From Sphingomonas sp. PsM26 (GTDB lineage Bacteria; Pseudomonadota; Alphaproteobacteria; Sphingomonadales; Sphingomonadaceae): 64,000 nt of DNA. The translations under genes and the position numbers were made by a program. The stretch lies in the NCBI GenBank assembly GCA_030433805.1, contig JARUXA010000012.1:62001-126000 (forward strand), given 5' to 3'. Positions 39,201 to 45,586 of this stretch are shown here, one piece after another (within the stretch, counting starts at the first letter, position 1; the number at the start of each line of letters is the position of its first letter). Under the pieces are notes generated by a model that was given only the letters and a program-made list of their open reading frames with translations, made no database searches and was not told the origin of the DNA.

Positions 39201-39688
39201 CTCGCGAGGACCGCTTCCTCGCGCGCCTCGATCGGGCGGAAGCCGGGGACGAGGCCTGCCTCGACCGGGAAGCCCGACAACAGGCTCTGGCAGAAACCGT
39301 GGATCGTCTGGATCCGGATCCCGCCGCCGGGTGAATCGAGCACGCGCGCGAATAGCGTCCGCGCACGCTGCTTGAGCTCGGGGGACGGGTCTTCGCCGAG
39401 CGCATGGAGATCGCGCGCGAGATCGGGCTCGGCCATCCGCACCCACGCCGCGAGCCGCTCGCCGATCCGCCCCGCCATTTCGGCAGCGCCCGCCTTGGTA
39501 AAGGTCAGGCACAGGATCGCCGCCGGATCGACCCCGCGCAGCAGCAATCGATAGACGCGCGCGGTGAGCACCTGCGTCTTGCCCGTCCCCGCCGAGGCGG
39601 ACAGCCAGACGTGCCCGCCGGGATCGCTAGCGCGCGCCTGCGCGTCCTTGAGGATTGGGAGCGGGCGGTGGCCCTTGGGTTCGCTCAT
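36239..39688 (-). CDS. addA: Double-strand break repair helicase AddA
   Basis: A 1149-residue UvrD-type helicase-nuclease subunit that, with AddB, resects DNA ends for RecA loading. Walker A SASAGTGKTQVLTARVYRLL near residue 30, motif II LIDEAQDTNPEQW near 400, VMTAHGAKGLQAPLVILAD (motif V region), and a C-terminal PD-(D/E)XK nuclease with RIRIVDFKTGR. This is the alphaproteobacterial AddAB type, not RecBCD. The family A repeat at 39739 separates it from addB. Confidence 0.96.
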   Translation of the reverse strand: MSEPKGHRPLPILKDAQARASDPGGHVWLSASAGTGKTQVLTARVYRLLLRGVDPAAILCLTFTKAGAAEMAGRIGERLAAWVRMAEPDLARDLHALGEDPSPELKQRARTLFARVLDSPGGGIRIQTIHGFCQSLLSGFPVEAGLVPGFRPIEAREEAVLARDALAEMLVAAETEGREKPITTVGALSLRLGEGEAERYLLTCARAPAAMAELPMGDGVQPFIRRALDLPPGDIETVLCEACDDSAFDVESVARLAAANRAWGTATGGNHADIAECWVEATPEMRVRMLGDLIGVPFTAKREPRKYSPKLIAADEDYAGIAIEVGEACATLLGLRERAAYADLLADALMVGRDYAATYDRAKHRLGAVDFDDLIRATIALLQQPGMGEWVRYKLDQATEHVLIDEAQDTNPEQWAIIRALAEEFFAGDGSHGERVRTLFTVGDFKQAIFGFQGTDPRYFGAAELSFGRLAEAAWDSDSAERARTGEMRARPWHRLSLTQSFRSTRPVLEFVDSALELLPEPGMGLIADRERHASEVPGPGTVSLWPLVIAGAGDEDEEGWIGDATRALAGQIARTIKGWVGTLMLESKGRTLQPEDIMILVKRRGDLASLIVARLYAEGVPVAGVDRLRLNAPLSVQDLLSAIRFVLQPEDDLSLASLLVSPLIGWSQDQLMAAAPKRAVSLWRHISKTLPRADLAPVYAMLDRADFATPYQFLEELLSGPLGGRRKLLRRLGQEARDPIEELLSAALDFESLGTPSLQRFLDWFDRGEVEIKRDPSTPHDSVRVMTAHGAKGLQAPLVILADAAVDPTRSPRSTLKWTAGDMAAAIPIIRPRKGEATGPLAELVDDAAARDLEEHWRLFYVAATRAEERLVIAGSVGPSAKGVAPEASWYAAADRAMTALGLPVEAAPRDFIGHAPQKPVPLIRAKSGEGREPVTVPDWALRDAPVESRPPRPLAPSSLGDDVVSDAPPTPAMRDAAERGRLIHALFERLPPVAPEDRAVAADRWLERSGAVAGPAVRAAIADPVLSVLADPRFAEAFGERSLAEAPIAAVLPDGFVVSGTVDRLLVEPERIRIVDFKTGRSVPGSEAEIPPYHIKQMAAYAAALRVIFPRRLVEAALLYTSGPTLYLLSPEALATHKPGFASAEQS

Positions 39689-39738
39689 TGTCCGCGACTC
39701 CCAACTACATCACTGCGCTTCCCCGCTCCCCTTACTCC

Positions 39739-39842
39739 CTTCCCCGGCGAAGGCCGGGGCCCAGTAGTGAGCGAGAAGTTTGATAGCGCAGCGTTGCCAG
39801 CCCTCAGCCAGCGCGACTGGGCCCCGGCCTTCGCCGGGGAAG
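39739..39842. repeat. REPIN-like inverted repeat, family A, copy 3
   Basis: Arms 39739-39765 and 39816-39842 are perfect inverted copies with a 50-base spacer. It sits between addB and addA, two same-strand genes of one complex, so it probably lies within the transcript. Confidence 0.9.
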
Positions 39843-39880
39843 CGGACAAAGTTGAGAAGTTGCTGTAATGCCCCACGCCG

Positions 39881-42826
39881 CTACTCACGCCCATACCATT
39901 CATCCCGGCGCATCAACTGATCATACTCCGCAAACGGCGCATAATCCGGGTGCAGCTTCGCCTCGAACCCGCGCATCCCCGTCAGCCATTCCCCCGCCGC
40001 ATCGCTGAAGTGCCGCGCGGCGAGCGTCACGAAATCCTCGGGCAGCACCTTGTCCAGCTTCCCCGCCGGATCGACCGGCGACGACACCTTGCCGAACGCA
40101 TCGCCATTCTTGGTCAGCGACCAATATTCGAACCCGCGCGCGATCCCCGCGATATCCTCGAACCCGCCGCGCTCCGCGATCAGACCGAGCAGCCCCAGCT
40201 GCAAGCTGAACCCCTCGCGCACCGCCGCCGCCGAGGGGGCCTTGCCGGTCTTGTAATCGATGATCGCGAGCGTCCCGTCCGGATTACGATCGATCCGGTC
40301 GAACTTGCCGGTCAGCGTGACCCCCGCAATCGCGACCTTGCCCGATTGCTCGACCGCGAGCACGCTCCGCCCCGCATCCGCCTGCTTGCCCATTTCCGCG
40401 ACGATCCAGTTGATCGCCTCCATCAACCGCGGCCGCCAAAGTGCGCGCTGCATCGGATGCGCGCCGTCGAACATCGCGAGCGCGCGGCCATGCAGCGTAT
40501 CGAGCGCGCACGCATCCTCGCGCGCCCATTGTTCGAGGATGGCGTGCACCGCGGTCCCGCGCCACGCCGCACTCGGATCGGCATCGACCGGGTCGAGCGG
40601 CACCAGCCCGAGGATGCGCTTGGCGTAAAAGGCGTAAGGGTCGGCCTTGAGCCGGTCGACATCGGTCACCGCGATCGTCGTCGGGCGACGCTCCGCCGGC
40701 GGCACGGGAACCGGGCGCACCGCGGGCAGATGCTCGCGCGGATCGTCGAGCGCGCGCGCCCAACCCTCCAGCGCCGAAGCCCGCTCGAAACGCTCGCCCG
40801 CCAGCGCCTGCAAGCGCAGCCAGAAACGCGACGCGATCGCGGGTTGCGTGCCCCCGCGCCGCGCACGCGTGATCAGCGCGCTCGGCGCGCCCAACGCCTG
40901 CGCGAGATCATGCGCCGCCATCCCGACACCACGATCTAATCCGGGAAGCCCCAGTTCGATCCGGATCCGCGGTGCAAGCCACGGGTCGGGCGCAGGCAGG
41001 CCCGGCCACGTTCCCTCGTTGAGCCCACCGAGAATCATCACGTCGGCGGTCTGCAACCGCGCCTCGATCAATCCATAGATTGCGATACGGGGGTGCCCGC
41101 CCTGCTGCGCGCGCACCGCGACTTCGTCCATCAGCGTCGCGAGCAACGGCGCAAGGCTCGCCGGGTCGACCATCGCCGGCCCCTGCCCCGCATGATCCTC
41201 GATCCCTCGGAGCAATTCCGCGGCAGCACGGCCGTTGGGGCCAGCCCACAGCGCATCCCCGCACAGGATCTGCGCCGTCTCGCGCAACCCAGCAACCAGC
41301 GCCGCCAGCGGGGCCGCACGCGAGAACAACGGTTCGAGCGGCTCGAGCAAAGCACGCGCCTCGGGCCACCACGCAGTGGCATCGCCCGCGCGCCGCGCGA
41401 CCCGCAGATGCGCATCGATCCCCGCCAGCCCCGCCGCTGGACGCGGCCCACGCAACACTCGGTCAAGCGCACGCACCCCGTCCAGCCACGCCGTCCGCTC
41501 CGGCCCCGAGCGTACCAGCGGATGCTTGAGCAGCGTGAGCAAGGCGAGCGGCGCGAACCGCTGGGTGGCCGCCTCCGCCAATGCGGTGAGCAACGTCCCC
41601 GGCGGCAGGATCGACAGCGGTCGCCCCGCCGAATCGTCCACAATGATGTTCCACCGCTTGCAATGCGCCGCCACGCGCCGCGCGAGCCCACGATCGGGCG
41701 TCACCAGCGCAGCGGTGCGGCCCGGCATCTCCACCACTTCGCGCAACGCTAGCGCAATCGCCTGCGCTTCCTCCCCCGGCGTCGCGAGTTCGGCGGCGGT
41801 GATCCCGCTCAATCGCCGCTGTTCGGCGGGCAGCGCCGTCCACTTCGCGGTCGCCTCCGCCGCCGCCAGCGCATTCGCCACCGCCTTGCCGCGCGCGACC
41901 GTCGCGTCATGGTCGCTGCCGTCGCGCCACTGGCGGACTTCGGTGCGGTTGACGCTCATCCGCTCGAGCAGCAGCTTCAGATGGAATTGCGGATGCGTCT
42001 CGATCGAGCGGCGCGTGCTGCCGGTGTCGGGATCGAACCGGTGCGGCCCGAGCGCCTGCCATTCGGTCTCGTCCATCCCGATCGCGAGATCCGCCATCAC
42101 CACCATCCCGCGCGGGCTGTCCGCGACGCAGCGCAGCAACCGCGCCACCGCGGGCGCGCTGTCGGTGATCCCCGCCGCACAGACGAACCCAGCGGGCGGC
42201 ACCGCATCCCACCGCTCCGCCAGCCGCCGCAACAACCTCGCGCGCCGGTCCGCCAGATCGATCCGCCCGATCCGCGCGAGTTCGCCCGGCCAGCGGTCGA
42301 GCACGATCTCGAACAGCGCAAGCGCGCGCTCCCAATGCGCCGACATCGCTTCGTTGAGCTCGATCTGCCGCAACCGGATCGGCGCGACATCCTCGACCAG
42401 CAACTGATCGAGCGTCCGCGCGAGATCGCCCGCCAACCGCACCGCTTCCGCCGCATCGATCGGCTGTCCGCCACGCTGGCGTTCCTCGCCGATCAGTCGC
42501 GCGAGGATCATCCGCCGTTCGAGCGGCTCGACCGCAGGCGGGATCGGCTCCGCGCTATCCGCCGAATCAAGCGCTGCGCCGACGCCTTCGTCGAGCGCCG
42601 GATCGCCGATCGCGACCATCCGCGGGAGCAGCAAACCGTTGTCGCTCGCGCGAACGAACGCCTCGGTCAGCGCGCGCTTGGCGCGATTGTTGGGGAGCAG
42701 CACCAGCCCGCGCGCGAGCCCGAGGTCATCGCCACCGAACTGCCGGATCAACCCCGCCGCCAGCGCATCGGCAAACGCGCGGTGGGCGGGGATCGTGAAG
42801 ACTTTTGGCCGGACCGGCTCAGCCAT
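39881..42826 (-). CDS. addB: Double-strand break repair protein AddB
   Basis: A 981-residue partner of AddA. The N-terminal half is a degenerate helicase fold (ALVLLPNNRAKRAL-like GLVLLPNNRAKRALT near residue 43, no clear Walker A lysine). The C-terminal part from about 710 is a PD-(D/E)XK nuclease: TAVHAILEQWARED, then LAIIDYKTGKAPS with the catalytic Asp and Lys. Typical of the alphaproteobacterial AddB family. Its start overlaps the end of the nucleotidyltransferase gene by 8 bases. Confidence 0.95.
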   Translation of the reverse strand: MAEPVRPKVFTIPAHRAFADALAAGLIRQFGGDDLGLARGLVLLPNNRAKRALTEAFVRASDNGLLLPRMVAIGDPALDEGVGAALDSADSAEPIPPAVEPLERRMILARLIGEERQRGGQPIDAAEAVRLAGDLARTLDQLLVEDVAPIRLRQIELNEAMSAHWERALALFEIVLDRWPGELARIGRIDLADRRARLLRRLAERWDAVPPAGFVCAAGITDSAPAVARLLRCVADSPRGMVVMADLAIGMDETEWQALGPHRFDPDTGSTRRSIETHPQFHLKLLLERMSVNRTEVRQWRDGSDHDATVARGKAVANALAAAEATAKWTALPAEQRRLSGITAAELATPGEEAQAIALALREVVEMPGRTAALVTPDRGLARRVAAHCKRWNIIVDDSAGRPLSILPPGTLLTALAEAATQRFAPLALLTLLKHPLVRSGPERTAWLDGVRALDRVLRGPRPAAGLAGIDAHLRVARRAGDATAWWPEARALLEPLEPLFSRAAPLAALVAGLRETAQILCGDALWAGPNGRAAAELLRGIEDHAGQGPAMVDPASLAPLLATLMDEVAVRAQQGGHPRIAIYGLIEARLQTADVMILGGLNEGTWPGLPAPDPWLAPRIRIELGLPGLDRGVGMAAHDLAQALGAPSALITRARRGGTQPAIASRFWLRLQALAGERFERASALEGWARALDDPREHLPAVRPVPVPPAERRPTTIAVTDVDRLKADPYAFYAKRILGLVPLDPVDADPSAAWRGTAVHAILEQWAREDACALDTLHGRALAMFDGAHPMQRALWRPRLMEAINWIVAEMGKQADAGRSVLAVEQSGKVAIAGVTLTGKFDRIDRNPDGTLAIIDYKTGKAPSAAAVREGFSLQLGLLGLIAERGGFEDIAGIARGFEYWSLTKNGDAFGKVSSPVDPAGKLDKVLPEDFVTLAARHFSDAAGEWLTGMRGFEAKLHPDYAPFAEYDQLMRRDEWYGRE

Positions 42827-43583
42827 CCGCGAGCATGACCTCGGTCTTGCCGACCGCCGCGGGGGTGCCGACGTCGAACCACAGGCCCTGATGCACCAGC
42901 CCGTACGCGCGCCCGGCGGCGATCGCGCGTTCCCAGAACAGCATCGTCGAGAACGGCCCCTCGGGCCAGTCCGCGATCACGCGCGGCGACAGGATCTGGA
43001 CGCCGGTATAGACGAAGGGCGCGAGCTTGCCGGGTTGCCGCCGCCCAATGATCTTGCCGTCGGCGGCAAGCCGGAAGTCGCCCTGCCCGGCATGATGATT
43101 GGCGCGCGCGAGCGGCACCATCAGCAGCAGCGCGTCCATCTTCTCGTCGTCCCACCGCGCCGCGAGCATCCGGATCGCGTCGCTCGGGCCATCGACCCAC
43201 AGATTGTCGCTGTTGACCACGAGGAACGGATCGTCGCCGATCAGCGCGCGCGCCTGGACGATCCCGCCGCCCGTCTCCATCAGCTGCTTGCGTTCGTCTG
43301 AAACGACCACGTCGATCCCCGCGACGCGATTGTGCAGATGCGCCTCCAGCGTGTCCGCGAGATAATGCACGTTGACCACCGCGCGCTCGACCCCGCCCGC
43401 GCGGAGCCGGTCGAACACATGGTCGATCAGCGCACGACCGTTGACCACCACCAGCGGCTTGGGCCGCGTCGCGGTGAGCGGTCGCATCCGCTTGCCCAGT
43501 CCCGCCGCCATCACCATCGCGGTCTTCGGCACCGTGCCCCCCGGATCGGGCCGGATGTGCAACGTCCGCTTGGGTCCGATCAC
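42819..43583 (-). CDS. murU: N-acetylmuramate-alpha-1-phosphate uridylyltransferase (MurU-like)
   Basis: A 254-residue nucleotidyltransferase. The motif AMVMAAGLGKRMRPLTATRPKPLV near residue 22 is the nucleotide-binding signature of sugar-1-phosphate nucleotidyltransferases, and VNSDNLWVDG supplies the metal-binding Asp. MurU is preferred over GDP-mannose pyrophosphorylase because the next gene upstream is an AmgK-type kinase, the known partner in recycling MurNAc to UDP-MurNAc without de novo synthesis. It starts with GTG overlapping the amgK stop (GTGA). Confidence 0.85.
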   Translation of the reverse strand: MIGPKRTLHIRPDPGGTVPKTAMVMAAGLGKRMRPLTATRPKPLVVVNGRALIDHVFDRLRAGGVERAVVNVHYLADTLEAHLHNRVAGIDVVVSDERKQLMETGGGIVQARALIGDDPFLVVNSDNLWVDGPSDAIRMLAARWDDEKMDALLLMVPLARANHHAGQGDFRLAADGKIIGRRQPGKLAPFVYTGVQILSPRVIADWPEGPFSTMLFWERAIAAGRAYGLVHQGLWFDVGTPAAVGKTEVMLADG

Positions 43584-44560
43584 GCCGACAGCTCCATAGG
43601 GTTGCCGCGGAGTTCAGGCGGGATCGTCGCGTCAAACCATTCCCTGACCGGCGCAAGCGCGGGATGCGCGAGATCGCGATCGAGATAGGCCCACACCCGC
43701 GGACACAAAGCGGCGTAGCGCGGCTTGCCGTCGCGCTGCCACAGCCGCGTGAAGATACCGACGATCTTGGCGTTCCGCTGCGCGCCGAGCACGGCATAAG
43801 CGGTATCGAAATCCTCGCCGGCGGCAGACGCGGCACGGTAATAAGCGAGCATCTCGGTCTCGACCGTTTCCGCGACATCGCGACGCGCATCCTGCAGCAA
43901 CGACACCAGATCATACGCCGGATGCCCCGCCAGCGCGTCCTGGAAATCGAGCAGGCCAAGCGCATCACCGTCGCCCAGCAGCATCAAATTCTCGGCATGA
44001 TAATCGCGCAGCACCGTCACCATCGTGCCGTGGAGCGTCGTGCCCAGCACCGCATCCCACGCCTGGTCATACGCCGCCTGGTCCGGCGTCACGCCGATCG
44101 CGGGGCAATACCATTCGGTCAGCAGATTGGCCTCGCGGTGGAGCACCGCCAGATCGTAGCGCGGCACGGGCGCCGCTTCCTCGCGCTGCAACCGGACCAG
44201 CGTGTCGATCGCCGACCGGTACAGGCCCGCTTCGCGTGCGGGGTCCGCATCGATCGTCTCGCGCATCCGCACGTCCCCGAAATCCTCGAGCAGGACCAGC
44301 CCCGTCGCCAGATCAGTCGCGTGGATCGCGGGCGCGGCAAACCCGCGTTCAGTCAGCCAGCGCGCGATGTCGATGAACGGCTGCGGATCCTCCTCCGGCG
44401 GCGGTGCGTCCATCAGGATCGCGCTGCGATCCCCCGCGCGCACACGGAAATATCGCCGGAACGACGCATCGCCCGCAACCGGATCGATCGTCGCGTCGGA
44501 CCAGCCGTGCGCCGCAAGGAACGCCGCGGCGGCGGCGGGTGGGGTCATATCTGCTGCCAT
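43580..44560 (-). CDS. amgK: Anomeric MurNAc/GlcNAc kinase (AmgK-like aminoglycoside-phosphotransferase fold)
   Basis: About 326 residues of the APH fold. DASFRRYFRVRAGDRSAILMDAPP is the nucleotide loop and lysine region seen in AmgK, LRDYHAENLML is the catalytic loop (HxD-type, with Asp and Asn) and LGLLDFQDALAGHPAYDL the metal-binding Asp. Produces MurNAc-1-phosphate for MurU; both genes overlap. The start at 44560 is preceded by GGAGAG; an ATG at 44548 would give a 4-base overlap with tsaE and is the alternative. Confidence 0.87.
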   Translation of the reverse strand: MAADMTPPAAAAAFLAAHGWSDATIDPVAGDASFRRYFRVRAGDRSAILMDAPPPEEDPQPFIDIARWLTERGFAAPAIHATDLATGLVLLEDFGDVRMRETIDADPAREAGLYRSAIDTLVRLQREEAAPVPRYDLAVLHREANLLTEWYCPAIGVTPDQAAYDQAWDAVLGTTLHGTMVTVLRDYHAENLMLLGDGDALGLLDFQDALAGHPAYDLVSLLQDARRDVAETVETEMLAYYRAASAAGEDFDTAYAVLGAQRNAKIVGIFTRLWQRDGKPRYAALCPRVWAYLDRDLAHPALAPVREWFDATIPPELRGNPMELSA

Positions 44561-44985
44561 CGCTCTCTCCAGCCCGGCGGGACGGCGGCTGTCAAGCGAC
44601 GCTGCCCGTCTTCTTCGTTCGCCAGCGTCAGCATCAGCGCATCGGGCCAGTAACCGGGCGCGCGTTCGGGCCATTCGATAAGCAGCAGCGAATCGCTTTC
44701 GGCTTCGTCCAGCCCCAGTTCGGTAATCTCGTCCGCGTCGTCGATCCGGTAGAGATCGACGTGCAACACCGGAAAGCGCACCTCGGGCGGCGCATAAGGC
44801 TGGACGATCGCGAAGCTCGGCGACGGGGCCTCGCCCACCAGCCCCAGCGCCGCAAGCAGACCGCGCGCAATGCTCGTCTTGCCCGCGCCGAGCGGCCCGG
44901 CCAGCGTAATGACGTCGCCGGGGCGAGCAAGGCCCGCCAGCCGCGCGCCCAGCGCCTCGGTCGCGGCGGGATCGGCAAGGATCAT
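44545..44985 (-). CDS. tsaE: tRNA threonylcarbamoyladenosine biosynthesis ATPase TsaE
   Basis: A 146-residue P-loop protein needed for the t6A modification of ANN-decoding tRNAs. It has GDVITLAGPLGAGKTSIARG (Walker A near residue 30), SPSFAIVQPY, HVDLYRIDDADEITELGL and LLIEWPER, all family signatures. Located one base after the ccdB stop and overlapping amgK. Confidence 0.95.
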   Translation of the reverse strand: MILADPAATEALGARLAGLARPGDVITLAGPLGAGKTSIARGLLAALGLVGEAPSPSFAIVQPYAPPEVRFPVLHVDLYRIDDADEITELGLDEAESDSLLLIEWPERAPGYWPDALMLTLANEEDGQRRLTAAVPPGWRERWQQI

Positions 44986-44986
44986 C

Positions 44987-45286
44987 TCAATATCCCGTCA
45001 GCAGCATGTCGAGCGCATTCATGATCGCCGTCTGCTCATCGACAAACCCGGCAACCCTATTTCCCATGCGATTGCAGGGCACGGTTCCCGCCATTTGCGT
45101 CGCCAAGACATACTCCGCGTCCGCGATACGAAAAATAGGGTTCAACCTCGCATATAAAGCCCGAAACCGGACCGCCGGGACCAATGGCACGACGAACCGG
45201 GTTGGTAGCATGGTCAGCAGGTCGGCCTGGCAGTCCAGCACGATGTCGCTGGAGTCGCGCATCCGATACGCCTCGAACCGCGCCAT
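44987..45286 (-). CDS. ccdB: CcdB-family toxin
   Basis: A 99-residue protein of the CcdB fold: MARFEAYRMRDSSDIVLDCQ, LTMLPTRFVVPLVPA, and the end FVDEQTAIMNALDMLLTGY. Family members poison DNA gyrase; whether the C-terminal residues needed for that are conserved cannot be tested here. The upstream frame is longer, but the ATG at 45286 overlaps the stop of ccdA by one base, the normal arrangement. Chromosomal copy, between the divL-like gene and tsaE. Confidence 0.9.
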   Translation of the reverse strand: MARFEAYRMRDSSDIVLDCQADLLTMLPTRFVVPLVPAVRFRALYARLNPIFRIADAEYVLATQMAGTVPCNRMGNRVAGFVDEQTAIMNALDMLLTGY

Positions 45287-45534
45287 CAGAACTGGCGGTA
45301 TCGTTCGAGCGGCAGGCCGTAGGTCGCAATATATTCGGTATAGGCTTCGGTGGCCTCCCTGTTTTCCTCCTGCCACCGCCGAATCCGCTCGGCACTGACC
45401 GCGTCGCTCAGGCCCTGTTCGCAGGCACGCGATACGTTGATGCCTAGCTCTTTCGCCGACGCGACGAGCTGCTCGTCCAGCGTCACGTTGGTGGGGCGAC
45501 GAACGGCCGTACGATCTTCCCGAACCCGCGCCAT
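45286..45534 (-). CDS. ccdA: CcdA-family antitoxin
   Basis: An 82-residue protein. Its N-terminal part resembles a ribbon-helix-helix DNA-binding domain (RRPTNVTLDEQLVASAKELG) and its C-terminal part the toxin-binding tail (RWQEENREATEAYTEYIATY). Such antitoxins neutralise CcdB and repress their own promoter. Placed 52 bases after the divL-like gene's stop, with an AT-richer stretch (TATGCGCATAG-type dyad near 45551) that could be its operator. Confidence 0.9.
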   Translation of the reverse strand: MARVREDRTAVRRPTNVTLDEQLVASAKELGINVSRACEQGLSDAVSAERIRRWQEENREATEAYTEYIATYGLPLERYRQF

Positions 45535-45586
45535 CCCGTCCTCCCGCTATGCGCACAACCTATGCGCATAGCCGCGCCGGTACAAG

